From NCBI GenBank assembly GCA_030832085.1, contig JAURJU010000010.1, forward strand, positions 1 through 33,150: 33,150 nt of DNA, in the 5' to 3' direction. The notes below the pieces were generated by a model that was not told the origin of the DNA, did no database searches, and worked only from the letters and a program-made list of their open reading frames with translations. Position 1 is the first letter of the stretch; each line of letters starts with the position of its first letter. Below are positions 1 through 8,373 of the stretch, one piece after another. This DNA is from Chitinophagales bacterium. Its GTDB lineage: Bacteria > Bacteroidota > Bacteroidia > Chitinophagales > Chitinophagaceae. Made by a program: the position numbers and the translations under genes.

Positions 1-434
1 AGTTGTATGGCGGTTGCAAAACAACCTGGATTGGCAATATTGCTTGATGATGAAATGCTGGAGTAATGCATCTCAGGAAGACCATAGACAAAAGTCCTCT
101 CTCCCTGAACAGCATCCTTTTTCAAACGGAAGTCATTTGCCAGGTCGATGATGTTGATGTGTGCGGCAATGTTGTTTTCCTGTAAAAAACGTGTAGACTC
201 CCCATGGCCAAGGCAAAGGAAAAGCAGCTCAATGTCGTCATGGATTTCACCTACAAACCTGAGTGCAGTTGATCCCATCAAATCCTGGTGCACATGGTGC
301 AATGGATTGCCTGCATTGCTTTTGCTGTGGACGAAAACAATGTCAGCATTGGGGTGAACAAGCAGCAGCCTGATCAATTCACCACCCGTGTATCCTGCTC
401 CTCCGATGATGCCAATCCTGATGCGCTTGTTCAT
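1..434 (-). CDS. argC: N-acetyl-gamma-glutamyl-phosphate reductase (ArgC), partial
   Basis: Third step of arginine biosynthesis: NADPH-dependent reduction of N-acyl-glutamyl phosphate to the semialdehyde. Translating the minus strand from the ATG at 434 gives MNKRIRIGIIGGAGYTGGEL, the N-terminal Rossmann nucleotide-binding loop (GGAGYTG) typical of ArgC. The active-site segment NPGCFATA lies near the window edge, so about 144 codons including the catalytic Cys are present and the C-terminal half is missing. The start lies 10 bases after the argG stop, so it belongs to the same minus-strand operon as argG and the GNAT gene. In Bacteroides this pathway runs on N-succinyl rather than N-acetyl intermediates (established for its transcarbamylase). 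Which acyl group is used here cannot be read from this fragment. Confidence 0.93.
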   Translation of the reverse strand, partial: MNKRIRIGIIGGAGYTGGELIRLLLVHPNADIVFVHSKSNAGNPLHHVHQDLMGSTALRFVGEIHDDIELLFLCLGHGESTRFLQENNIAAHINIIDLANDFRLKKDAVQGERTFVYGLPEMHYSSISSSSNIANPGCFATAIQ

Positions 435-444
435 GTTGATGAAT

Positions 445-1647
445 TTAACCTTTTTTGTTTTCTTGTTGCACGGCATTCCAGATGATGGTCTGGTTACCGA
501 AAATCTTGCTGAATCCCCTCACGTCTTCGCCAGTGAATCCTGAGTTCATTTCACCATATTTTCCAAACTTGCTGTTCATCAGGTCATAGGAGGATTCTAT
601 GCCAATTACCTGAAACCTGTAAGGCATGAGTTGTACAAAAACCTTTCCAGTTACATTTTCCTGTGAATGCATCAGGTATGCCTCTATATCGCGCATCACC
701 GGATCCATGATTTGTCCTTCATGCAACCAGTTGCCGTAGAACTGTGACAGTGTGTCTTTCCATTGAAGCTGCCATTTTGTGAGCACATGCTTTTCCAATG
801 CATGGTGAGCTTTAAGGATGACCATGGGCGCAGCAGCTTCAAATCCAACCCTTCCCTTGATGCCAATGATCGTATCGCCAACATGGATGTCGCGTCCGAT
901 ACCAAAGGGTCCGGCTATTGTCTGAAGGTATTGGATGGCTTCTGATGGGTGTCCGAAAGATATGTCGTTGACAGAAACCAGTTCTCCCTTTTCAAAACCA
1001 AGAACGGCCTCTTCATGTGCATGTTTTGTTACCTGTGTCGGCCATGCGGATTCAGGCAGTATGCCTTTTGAAGAAAGTGTTTCCTTTCCGCCAACGCTGG
1101 TTCCCCACAGGCCTTTGTTGATGGAGTACATGGCCTTTTCTGCATTCATGTTGACTCCTTTGGATTGCAGGTATTCAATTTCCTGTTCACGGCTCAGTTT
1201 GAGGTCACGTATGGGGGTAATGATTTCCACTCCGGGGATCATGATATGAAAAACCATGTCGAAGCGTACCTGGTCATTTCCTGCCCCGGTACTTCCATGG
1301 GCAACTGCATCAGCGCCCAACTTTTGGGCATGTTCTGCAATGTGGATGGCCTGGCTGAGGCGCTCCGCACTCACGCTGAGGGGATAGGTATTGTTTTTCA
1401 GGACATTGCCAAAGACAAGGAACTTGATGATGCTGTCGTAATAGCTTTTTATGGCATTTACGGTGGTATGCGATGCAACGCCCAGGGAATGGGCATGTGC
1501 TTCAATTTGTTTCAGTTCTGCTTCGGTGAAGCCGCCGGTGTTCACGATGATGCTGTGCACCTCATAGCCTTTTTCTTCTGAAAGGTATTTTACACAGAAT
1601 GTGGTGTCTAATCCGCCGCTGAATCCGAGTACTACTTTTTTGGACAT
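445..1647 (-). CDS. argG: Argininosuccinate synthase (ArgG)
   Basis: ATP-dependent condensation of citrulline and aspartate to argininosuccinate in the cytoplasm. The 400-residue length fits the family. The N-terminal PP-loop ATP pyrophosphatase motif is FSGGLDTT at residues 9-16. The citrulline/aspartate-binding region contains GSTGAGNDQVRFD around residue 120, the family-defining segment. The gene sits between the GNAT acyltransferase (13 bases upstream) and argC (10 bases downstream), all on the minus strand, so one arginine operon is very likely. No oddities in the reading frame were seen. Confidence 0.97.
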   Translation of the reverse strand: MSKKVVLGFSGGLDTTFCVKYLSEEKGYEVHSIIVNTGGFTEAELKQIEAHAHSLGVASHTTVNAIKSYYDSIIKFLVFGNVLKNNTYPLSVSAERLSQAIHIAEHAQKLGADAVAHGSTGAGNDQVRFDMVFHIMIPGVEIITPIRDLKLSREQEIEYLQSKGVNMNAEKAMYSINKGLWGTSVGGKETLSSKGILPESAWPTQVTKHAHEEAVLGFEKGELVSVNDISFGHPSEAIQYLQTIAGPFGIGRDIHVGDTIIGIKGRVGFEAAAPMVILKAHHALEKHVLTKWQLQWKDTLSQFYGNWLHEGQIMDPVMRDIEAYLMHSQENVTGKVFVQLMPYRFQVIGIESSYDLMNSKFGKYGEMNSGFTGEDVRGFSKIFGNQTIIWNAVQQENKKG

Positions 1648-1660
1648 GGCCTATGTTGCT

Positions 1661-2371
1661 TTAGAAGTTGAAAAATGATAAGAAGAAAACCTTTAGAGAC
1701 TTGCCTGATTTGTCGTCTTTTTTCAGAAAGGGCTTGAGCAGTTTCCATTCCCTGAACCGCAGAAGCCTTTCGAGTCCTTTTGCATTGTCGTCAAAAAACT
1801 GTTTGGTTTCTTCAGGCGCATAATGGTCCTTTGGATCATAGAGCATTCCGGTGCACATGCAGTTCTTCCTTTCCTTGCTCATCAGGATTTCATAGTTGAT
1901 GCAGCTTTTGCAACCTGCCCAGAAATCCTCATCCTGCGTGAGTTCGGAATAGGTTACAGGTTCATAACCCAATTCGGAATTGATCTTCATGACGGCCAAT
2001 CCGGTGGTCAATCCAAAGATTTTGGCCTCGGGGTATTTTGTTCTGCTGAGTTTGAAAACGGTTTGTTTGATCAACTTTGCCAATCCGCTTTTCCGCAGCG
2101 TGGGTTTGACAATCAGTCCTGAGTTGGCCACATATTCACCATGCCCCCACGTTTCAATGTAACAGAATCCCGCCCATTCACCCCCTTTTGTAAGCGCTAT
2201 CACCGCTTTTCCTTCCTCCATCTTTTGACGAATGTATTCAGGACTTCTTTTGGCAATGCCTGTTCCGCGGGCCTTAGCGGACTCTTCCATTTCGAGGCAG
2301 ATCTCTTCGGCAAAGCCGTAATCCTGCTCGCTGGCAATGTGTATATCAAAAATTTGTTTTTGTTGTTCCAT
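1661..2371 (-). CDS. GNAT N-acyltransferase, probable N-acylglutamate synthase
   Basis: A 236-residue GNAT-fold protein. It carries the acyl-CoA binding region V-x-P-x-L-R-K-S-G-L-A (about residues 95-110), the equivalent of the Q/R-x-x-G-x-A loop. The C-terminal half has several Cys residues and a lysine-rich tail. The frame is open further upstream, but the ATG at 2371 (MEQQKQIFDI) is chosen because the upstream extension looks non-coding and overlaps the possible leader region. It is the first structural gene of the argG-argC operon. No classic argA or argJ is visible, so it probably makes N-acetyl- or N-succinyl-glutamate. A GNAT gene in this position is typical of Bacteroidota arginine clusters. 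The role is inferred from family and context; the acyl donor is unknown. Confidence 0.8.
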   Translation of the reverse strand: MEQQKQIFDIHIASEQDYGFAEEICLEMEESAKARGTGIAKRSPEYIRQKMEEGKAVIALTKGGEWAGFCYIETWGHGEYVANSGLIVKPTLRKSGLAKLIKQTVFKLSRTKYPEAKIFGLTTGLAVMKINSELGYEPVTYSELTQDEDFWAGCKSCINYEILMSKERKNCMCTGMLYDPKDHYAPEETKQFFDDNAKGLERLLRFREWKLLKPFLKKDDKSGKSLKVFFLSFFNF

Positions 2372-2401
2372 TGAAGTGGAGAATTGAAAAATGAACACTC
2401 T

Positions 2402-2430
2402 CCGGATAAAGCCACGTAGGGCTGAACCGG
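2402..2430 (-). promoter_or_regulatory. Imperfect hairpin between leader peptide and GNAT gene
   Basis: On the minus strand a two-part stem can form. CCGG (2427-2430) pairs with CCGG (2402-2405), and inside it AGCC (2420-2423) pairs with GGCT (2410-2413) around a six-base loop. It lies between the stop of the small Arg-containing frame (2469) and the GNAT start (2371), where an attenuator would be expected. The T-rich run after it (TTCATTTTTC) is not a strong terminator tail, so this is a weak call. Confidence 0.25.
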
Positions 2431-2468
2431 TTAAACGACCTGTAATGGGCCTGTTGGGGTGGTATCTA

Positions 2469-2597
2469 TCAACGTCGTACCAAAAATGGAATCGGTCGGC
2501 GTAAAAAAACTGTTCCGTTCGGTACAGCAAAAACCCAACGCATGGAAGCGGCTTCTGCCGTTTCTGCTATTGATGAGGAGGTCAGGTTTTTAATCAT
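2469..2597 (-). CDS. Possible arginine leader peptide (42 aa)
   Basis: A 42-codon frame starting MIKNLTSSSIAETAEAAS and ending FLRRPIPFLVRR, followed directly by TGA and, in the next codon, TAG. Four of the last 12 residues are Arg, in two adjacent pairs (CGC CGA and CGA CGT), with one more Arg at residue 20. The frame lies 97 bases upstream of the GNAT start of the arginine operon and otherwise fills an unexplained 313-base gap. An Ala/Ser/Thr-rich start and clustered codons for the pathway's own product are what a ribosome-mediated attenuation leader would show. The frame is also open further upstream (to 2669). No family match is claimed; it may be chance. Confidence 0.38.
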   Translation of the reverse strand: MIKNLTSSSIAETAEAASMRWVFAVPNGTVFLRRPIPFLVRR

Positions 2598-2684
2598 TTT
2601 TCTGTGTCTGTCTTGTAAAGAAAAATTGTGAGCTGCAAATAAACTGATTTTTTTCAAAAGAAAGGCCAAAATCAGCGATTAGTT

Positions 2685-3458
2685 TCAAGACCTGGGAGCT
2701 GTCTGGGGCAATGCTGAGCAGGCATGAACCGCCTGGCTGATCTCCCTGATGAGTTCAGGGTCTTTTTCTATGGCATTTCCCACAACAACGACATCAGCAC
2801 CCGCCTTGCAATTGTTGTAGGCCTTTTCAGCACTCACGATACCGCCTCCAATGATCAAAGGCGTTGTGATTTGTGAGGAGACGGCTGTAACCATGGACTC
2901 TGGAATGGGTTTTTTTGCCCCACTTCCTGCATCCATATAAATCAGCTTCAGGCCGAGCATTTCCCCTGCCATGGCAGTACATACCGCAATTTCATTTTTA
3001 TCGGAAGGAATGGGGTTGGCGTTGCTGATATAGGAAACCGTGGTTGGTGCACCGCCATCGATGACCATGTATCCGGTAGACATGACTTCCAATCCGCTTT
3101 TCCTGACAACTGGGGCTGAAACCACGTGTTGACCGATCAGGAGTTCTGGATTGCGCCCTGATATGAGTGAAAGGTAGAGCAAGGCGTCTGCGTATGGTGT
3201 TACCTGTGAGGGACTGCCCGGAAAAAGTACTACTGGAATGTCGCAGGATTTTTTAACCTGCTGAACGAGTTCTTCCAGCTGATCACTGACCACCAGGCTT
3301 CCCCCTACAAATATGAAATCAACCTCAGCATCAATGCACAATTTGATCAGCCCATCTGTTTTTTCGACAGATGTCTTGTCCGGGTCAACCAATACGGCAA
3401 AGGATTTTATCCCCTGACGCTTGTTTTCCAGGATTGTATCGTATACGGTGTTGTGCAT
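2685..3458 (-). CDS. Geranylgeranylglyceryl phosphate synthase family protein (PcrB-like)
   Basis: A TIM-barrel prenyltransferase of 257 residues. It joins a polyprenyl diphosphate to sn-glycerol-1-phosphate, the committed step of archaeal-type ether lipids. Visible family motifs are LVDPDK (residues 23-28), FVGGSLV (50s), FPGSPSQV, YLSLISGRNPELLIGQH (about 95-111), YMDAGSGAKKP (about 175-185), the phosphate-binding GGGI, and VVVGNAIEKDP near the end. An Asp replaces the Glu often found in the Y-x-E-x-G-S-G segment. Homologous group II enzymes from Bacteroidota, including Chitinophaga, are known to be active GGGP synthases, but their physiological role is unclear. It lies 39 bases downstream of the DUF2490 gene on the same strand, with no other lipid gene beside it. 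Confidence 0.9.
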   Translation of the reverse strand: MHNTVYDTILENKRQGIKSFAVLVDPDKTSVEKTDGLIKLCIDAEVDFIFVGGSLVVSDQLEELVQQVKKSCDIPVVLFPGSPSQVTPYADALLYLSLISGRNPELLIGQHVVSAPVVRKSGLEVMSTGYMVIDGGAPTTVSYISNANPIPSDKNEIAVCTAMAGEMLGLKLIYMDAGSGAKKPIPESMVTAVSSQITTPLIIGGGIVSAEKAYNNCKAGADVVVVGNAIEKDPELIREISQAVHACSALPQTAPRS

Positions 3459-3497
3459 GTTGGTGACTGTTCTTATGCAAATGTGCGAAAAACTTTC

Positions 3498-4268
3498 TTA
3501 TAAACGAAGGAAAGAGGAAAGCTGCACTACATGGTTGATGGTATAATCCTTGCCCTTGCCCTCGACGTACGCGTACATGTATCCAATCTCAAGGTCTGCC
3601 CGCTTGCTCAGCCGGTATCCGAACCCGGCATAGCTCCTTGATTGGTCGAACAATTTCCCATTGGCCCTTCCAGCTCCCGCAGCATTGAAAAAGAATTCGT
3701 TTTGTGCCGCCCAATACATGCCTTTTGTCATTTTTTCCTTGCTTGAAAAGAACCCGATGTGCCGGGTAAAATACCTGAATCGGGCATTGAATCTTGGATC
3801 ATATTTTACGATCTGGCTTCCCTCAACTTTCAATGTGGGAATCCATCTTTCTTCCAGCCTAAACCGATGTTGCCAAATGGAATTTTTACCATTGCTGTTG
3901 ATGCCCAATTGCTGCCAGATCCTGTTGTCTGGAACAGCATCCCTCACACCATTTATTTTTTTCCAGTTTTGAATGAGTGCAAGTCCTGTACTGATGGAAA
4001 TGCGTTTGTTTACAACATAGGTCAGTCCTGGCCTTAGTATAAAAGTTTCTGGTTGTTTCCACTGGTCTGATGACCTAAGCTGGCTGTCAAAAATCAAGTT
4101 GAATTTTGGGCTTAATCCAATGGTGTTCACTGTCATTCCCCAACCACTGAATCTTTTTTGTTGTGCTGTTGAAAGCAACGAAAACAAAACGAAAAACAAT
4201 GATGGTATTGCCAGCTTAAATTTTCTCAATGATTTGATGATTGGTGAAGGGCAAAGGTATACTTTCAT
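3498..4268 (-). CDS. DUF2490 domain protein, predicted outer-membrane beta-barrel
   Basis: A 256-residue exported protein starting at the ATG at 4268. Its N-terminus is a signal peptide: a basic start, then a hydrophobic core AIPSLFFVLFSLLSTA before QQKR. The mature part has the alternating aromatic pattern of a DUF2490 barrel: W-G-M-T-V-N near the start, LRPGLTYVVNKR, HRFRLEERW, FRYFTRH, and a final strand ending in Leu-Arg-Leu. The frame is open for a further 79 codons upstream, but that part reads as intergenic sequence shared with the nrdJ promoter. DUF2490 proteins are widespread in Bacteroidota and their function is unknown. It is divergent from nrdJ. Confidence 0.85.
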   Translation of the reverse strand: MKVYLCPSPIIKSLRKFKLAIPSLFFVLFSLLSTAQQKRFSGWGMTVNTIGLSPKFNLIFDSQLRSSDQWKQPETFILRPGLTYVVNKRISISTGLALIQNWKKINGVRDAVPDNRIWQQLGINSNGKNSIWQHRFRLEERWIPTLKVEGSQIVKYDPRFNARFRYFTRHIGFFSSKEKMTKGMYWAAQNEFFFNAAGAGRANGKLFDQSRSYAGFGYRLSKRADLEIGYMYAYVEGKGKDYTINHVVQLSSFLRL

Positions 4269-4414
4269 CCGTCCAAATGCATGACATTTGTCACATTCAC
4301 GGCAATGCTTTTTCCGCACCTTTACGTTATTGATTTCTCCAAAAACTGCCAAATATTTTTTTACAAAATGGTGAACAAAATCCCAAATCCACTGCCCTTG
4401 CGGATTGCTGTAGT

Positions 4415-4433
4415 TATCAACAGGGTGTTGATA
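4415..4433. promoter_or_regulatory. Inverted repeat upstream of nrdJ, possible operator or paired DnaA-like boxes
   Basis: Perfect 8-base arms TATCAACA (4415-4422) and TGTTGATA (4426-4433) are separated by GGG. With the preceding T the left half reads TTATCAACA, close to a DnaA box (TTATCCACA), and the right half is its near mirror. It lies about 92 bases upstream of the nrdJ start and just upstream of a candidate promoter. Ribonucleotide reductase genes in other bacteria are often controlled by DnaA or NrdR. The spacing differs from a classic NrdR box pair. The regulator is inferred, not shown. Confidence 0.45.
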
Positions 4434-4442
4434 TTTAGAGGC

Positions 4443-4472
4443 TTGGAAAAAGGCAATAGGTGGATATTTTCG
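4443..4472 (+). promoter_or_regulatory. Candidate nrdJ promoter, Bacteroidota type
   Basis: TTGG (4443-4446) and TATTTTCG (4465-4472) are 18 bases apart, close to the Bacteroidota consensus TTTG and TAnnTTTG. Transcription would begin near 4479, giving a leader of about 45 bases. Confidence 0.35.
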
Positions 4473-4477
4473 TACTC

Positions 4478-4496
4478 TGTCCTGAAAAAAAGGACA
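4478..4496 (+). promoter_or_regulatory. Short inverted repeat in the nrdJ 5' leader
   Basis: TGTCCT (4478-4483) and AGGACA (4491-4496) are perfect complements around GAAAAAA. The site starts at or next to the predicted transcription start of nrdJ, so it could be a leader hairpin or an operator. Confidence 0.3.
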
Positions 4497-4524
4497 TTTC
4501 ACCAACTTTTAACATTCCCTCGAT

Positions 4525-7500
4525 ATGGCAAACAACAAATCAAAATCAACCAAAGCCAACAGCCAAGGCCTGAAATTCAGCAGACAGTTCACATCCAGCA
4601 CCGTGAGTGTATATGAAATGTTTGATTACGATTACCGTACTTCAGTAATCCGCAACCCAAGCGGAGAGGTTGTTTTTGAAATGAACAATGTGGAGGTTCC
4701 AAAGCAATGGAGCCAGATCGCCACAGATATCCTGGCACAAAAATATTTCAGGAAGGCTGGTGTACCCCAGCCCGATGGTTCCCTTGGAAGGGAAACCTCT
4801 GCCAAGCAGGTGGCGCACCGCATGGCACATTGCTGGAGGGTATGGGGTGAGCGTTATGGATATTTTGCCTCCACTGAAGATGCCAATGTTTTTTATGAGG
4901 AATTGGTTTACTCCATCCTGAACCAGGCCTGTGTTCCAAATTCACCACAGTGGTTCAATACCGGATTGCATGAGTGCTATGGCATCAAGGGGAAACCCCA
5001 GGGACATTATTTTGTTGACCAAAACGATGGCCAGCTCAAAAAATCAACTTCAGCCTATGAGCGTCCACAGCCCCACGCCTGCTTCATTCTCAGCGTTGAC
5101 GATGATTTGGTGAACGAAGGTGGAATCATGGACCTGTGGGTGCGTGAAGCAAGGATTTTCAAATATGGCTCTGGTGTTGGAACCAATTTCTCCAACATGC
5201 GTGGTGAAGGAGAAAAACTGAGTGGTGGCGGAACATCTTCAGGCCTGATGAGTTTTCTCAAGATCGGTGATCGTGCTGCAGGTGCGATCAAAAGTGGCGG
5301 TACCACGCGCAGGGCAGCCAAAATGGTTTGTTTGGACCTGGATCATCCTGAAATCGAAACATTTATCGATTGGAAGGTAGAGGAGGAGAAAAAAGTGGCA
5401 GCCCTGATTGCGGCCGGCTACTCAAGTGATTATGAAGGGGAAGCCTATAGAACTGTGAGCGGTCAAAATTCCAACAATTCTGTGCGCATACCCAATGCTT
5501 TCTTTGAAAAGCTGGCAAAAGGGGAGGATTGGGAACTTACCGGCCGGATGGATGGCAGGGTAATGAAAAAGGTTTCTTCAAAAGCACTCTGGGACAAGAT
5601 CGCCTATGCCGCCTGGCGTTGTGCTGATCCTGGAACACAGTATGATACAACCATCAATGAATGGCATACCTGTCCACAAGGTGGTCGCATCAGGGCTTCC
5701 AACCCCTGCAGCGAGTACATGTTCCTGGACAATACTGCCTGTAACCTTGCCTCAGCGAACCTCAGGAAGTTCTTCAATGAGGCTGACAATACATTTGATG
5801 TAAAGGGATTTGAATATTCCGTAAGGTTGTGGACAACCGTATTGGAGATTTCTGTGCTGATGGCACAGTTCCCCAGCAAGGAAGTTGCCCAGCTCAGCTA
5901 CGATTACAGAACACTTGGTTTGGGCTTTGCCAACCTCGGCAGCATGCTGATGGTAAGTGGCATCCCTTATGACAGCGATGAAGCAAGGGGCATTGCAGGT
6001 GCCATCTCTGCCATCATGACCGGTATTTCATACAAAACATCAGCAGAAATTGCCAAGATACATGGCCCTTTCCCACGCTACACAGAAAACAGGGAAGACA
6101 TGCTCAAGGTCATGAGAAACCACCGCGCAGCTGCCTACGATGCAGATCAGGCTTATATAGGCCTCAGCATCAAGCCACAGGGAATCAAGGCCAAGGATTG
6201 TCCGGATTACATGCTCAAGGCAGCATGCAAGGCATGGGATGATGCAGTTGAACTCGGAGAGCAATATGGCTACCGCAATGCACAAACAACTGTTATTGCG
6301 CCTACCGGCACCATCGGCCTCGTGATGGACTGTGATACAACAGGAGTGGAGCCGGATTTTGCACTGGTGAAATTCAAGAAACTTTCTGGTGGTGGGTATT
6401 TCAAAATCATCAACCAATCTGTTCCTCAGGCGCTTGCCAACCTCAAGTACACTGCAGAAGAACAAGATGCCATCATCAAGTACGCAGTAGGTTCTGCATC
6501 CTTTGCTGGTGCACCTTTCATCAACCACCAGACATTGAGTGAGAAAGGGTTCATCGCCGAAGAAATCAAAAAGCTGGATGATGCAGTGTTGTCTGCATTT
6601 GAAATAGGATTTGTTTTCAATGTATATACCCTGGGTGAGGAATGCATGCAGCGCCTTGGATTCAAGCCTGAGCAATATTTCAACTTCGATTGGAACATGT
6701 TGCAGGCGCTTGGCTTCAAGGGATCTGAAATCGATGCTGCAAATGATTTTGTATGCGGTACGATGACCATTGAAGGTGCACCACACCTGAAGCAGGAGCA
6801 TTATCCCGTATTTGATTGTGCCAACAAGTGTGGCAAAAAAGGCGATCGTTATATCCATGCACATGGTCATATCCGCATGATGGCTGCAACACAACCATTC
6901 ATCAGCGGTGCGATTTCAAAAACCATCAACCTTCCAAACGAAGCCACCATCAATGAGATCACCGATTGCTACCAACTCAGTTGGGAACTGGGTCTCAAGG
7001 CTTGTGCCCTCTACCGTGATGGATCAAAACTGAGTCAGCCACTCAGCAACAAAAGTGACAGCAAGGCAACAGAAGAAGAAACAGATGAGGCCGCCATCGC
7101 ATCGACAGACAGCCCATTCATTGATGTGAGCAAGCTTACGGTGGATGAGCTTTTGAATGAGTTGCAGAAAAGGATGCAGGCATCACCCGACACAAAGCTA
7201 AAGCGTCAGCTGTCAAGGATTGTAGAGCGTAAAACACTTCCAGCCAAGAGAAGGGGATATACCCAGAAAGCCAAGATCAATGGCCAGGCCATCTTCCTCC
7301 GCACCGGAGAGTACAGCGACAATACCCTGGGTGAAATCTTCATCGACCTTGCAAAAGAAGGTTCAACCCTTCGCAGCCTGATGAACTGCTTCGCAATTTC
7401 TGTTTCTGTTGGTCTGCAGTATGGAGTTCCATTGGAGGAGTTCGTGGAGAAGTTTGTGTTCACGAAGTTTGAACCTGCAGGAATGGTTGATCATCCAAAC

Positions 7501-7884
7501 ATCAAGTCTACTACTTCTATTGTTGACTTTGTGTTCCGTGCGCTGGCATATGAATATCTTGGAAGGACAGACCTCGTGCATATCTTGGATAAGCCAGAAG
7601 TGATGAATACCGGCAATGACGATTGGGATGACAACAGCCCGCGTTTTGAAAGTGATGCATCACCAGAACTCTCTGACGTCCGGGTAGTGGCCACCAACAG
7701 CGCAGCTCCTGCACCCAAGGCACAAAAAGCCCCTGCTGCCGTGAAGGCCGAAAACAGTACGCAAGAGTTCATGAAAAGCATGCAAAGCGATGCGCCAGCC
7801 TGTAGCACATGCGGACACATCACTGTCAGGAGCGGCACTTGCTATAAATGCCTCAACTGCGGCAACAGCATGGGTTGCAGCTAA
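4525..7884 (+). CDS. nrdJ: Adenosylcobalamin-dependent ribonucleotide reductase (class II, NrdJ)
   Basis: Reduces ribonucleotides to deoxyribonucleotides with a radical generated from adenosylcobalamin. The protein has 1119 residues, fitting the long NrdJ type. Visible features in order: a first redox Cys in PHACFIL (C186); the Gly-rich KYGSGVGTNFS; the finger loop NPCSE with the thiyl-radical Cys C395 and E397; the second redox Cys in DNTACNLAS (C406); and the substrate phosphate loop APTGTIG (about 590-597). A TSCPD-type domain lies near 905-990. A Cys-rich C-terminus (CSTC at 1093-1096, then CYKCLNCG and a final GCS) would bind zinc and re-reduce the active site. No intein or ATP cone was noticed. 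It is divergent from the DUF2490 gene. I saw no cobalamin riboswitch upstream. Confidence 0.97.
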   Translation: MANNKSKSTKANSQGLKFSRQFTSSTVSVYEMFDYDYRTSVIRNPSGEVVFEMNNVEVPKQWSQIATDILAQKYFRKAGVPQPDGSLGRETSAKQVAHRMAHCWRVWGERYGYFASTEDANVFYEELVYSILNQACVPNSPQWFNTGLHECYGIKGKPQGHYFVDQNDGQLKKSTSAYERPQPHACFILSVDDDLVNEGGIMDLWVREARIFKYGSGVGTNFSNMRGEGEKLSGGGTSSGLMSFLKIGDRAAGAIKSGGTTRRAAKMVCLDLDHPEIETFIDWKVEEEKKVAALIAAGYSSDYEGEAYRTVSGQNSNNSVRIPNAFFEKLAKGEDWELTGRMDGRVMKKVSSKALWDKIAYAAWRCADPGTQYDTTINEWHTCPQGGRIRASNPCSEYMFLDNTACNLASANLRKFFNEADNTFDVKGFEYSVRLWTTVLEISVLMAQFPSKEVAQLSYDYRTLGLGFANLGSMLMVSGIPYDSDEARGIAGAISAIMTGISYKTSAEIAKIHGPFPRYTENREDMLKVMRNHRAAAYDADQAYIGLSIKPQGIKAKDCPDYMLKAACKAWDDAVELGEQYGYRNAQTTVIAPTGTIGLVMDCDTTGVEPDFALVKFKKLSGGGYFKIINQSVPQALANLKYTAEEQDAIIKYAVGSASFAGAPFINHQTLSEKGFIAEEIKKLDDAVLSAFEIGFVFNVYTLGEECMQRLGFKPEQYFNFDWNMLQALGFKGSEIDAANDFVCGTMTIEGAPHLKQEHYPVFDCANKCGKKGDRYIHAHGHIRMMAATQPFISGAISKTINLPNEATINEITDCYQLSWELGLKACALYRDGSKLSQPLSNKSDSKATEEETDEAAIASTDSPFIDVSKLTVDELLNELQKRMQASPDTKLKRQLSRIVERKTLPAKRRGYTQKAKINGQAIFLRTGEYSDNTLGEIFIDLAKEGSTLRSLMNCFAISVSVGLQYGVPLEEFVEKFVFTKFEPAGMVDHPNIKSTTSIVDFVFRALAYEYLGRTDLVHILDKPEVMNTGNDDWDDNSPRFESDASPELSDVRVVATNSAAPAPKAQKAPAAVKAENSTQEFMKSMQSDAPACSTCGHITVRSGTCYKCLNCGNSMGCS

Positions 7885-7893
7885 ACAATACAT

Positions 7894-8373
7894 GTGAAAC
7901 TGAACATACGTTACAACAAAGGAAAGGTACTGCAGGCACTGCGGTACCATTTCATTTCCAGGAGAGAGATCAAGCTCATGATGATTTTGGTCAATGTTTT
8001 CGCATTGTTGGCTGCGGTGCTGTATGCATTGAAAATGATTTCTCCACTGCCTTTTCTGATGAGTTCCGTACTCTGGATTTCAATGATGGTTGCTTTTTGG
8101 ATTTGGCTGCCTGCACTGATTTACAGGAAAAGCAAGACTTTCAAGGATGAGTTCAGCATCACGATTGGTGAAAATCATTTTTTCATTGACACTGCCTCAG
8201 GCCAAAAAAGTTTGGCATGGAGAGAATTCAGCAGTTACTATGAGACCCCGGGGTTCTTCCATTTGTATTTTGACAGCAAATCATTTTTTCTCATTCCCAA
8301 AGATGCTTTTGCAGATGACGAATTGCTGGACAAGGCAAGGTCCATTTTCAGGGAGAACATCAAAAAGGGCTAA
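7894..8373 (+). CDS. YcxB-like membrane protein
   Basis: A 159-residue protein beginning at a GTG 9 bases after the nrdJ stop (MKLNIRYNKGKV). It has two adjacent hydrophobic segments (about residues 29-48 and 52-75), then a soluble part with KTFKDEFSITIGENHFFIDT, a W-R-E-F-SSYYET stretch, and FFLIPKDAFADDELLD. This is the layout of YcxB-like proteins: two membrane helices followed by a small PH-like C-terminal domain. Function unknown. The close spacing suggests cotranscription with nrdJ, but no functional link is evident. The GTG start is chosen because the nearby ATG at 7892 is out of frame and stops at once. Confidence 0.72.
   Translation: MKLNIRYNKGKVLQALRYHFISRREIKLMMILVNVFALLAAVLYALKMISPLPFLMSSVLWISMMVAFWIWLPALIYRKSKTFKDEFSITIGENHFFIDTASGQKSLAWREFSSYYETPGFFHLYFDSKSFFLIPKDAFADDELLDKARSIFRENIKKG

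Noticed and set aside
4414-4434. Replication origin suggested by DnaA-like boxes
   Set aside because: Only two facing half-sites, no cluster, no AT-rich unwinding region, and no dnaA or dnaN nearby.
4269-4524. Cobalamin riboswitch upstream of nrdJ
   Set aside because: No B12-box sequence or multi-arm fold was found in the leader; only short inverted repeats are present.
6040-6894. Long minus-strand frame (284 codons) opposite nrdJ
   Set aside because: Shadow of a strongly conserved gene; Cys- and His-rich composition without any family pattern.
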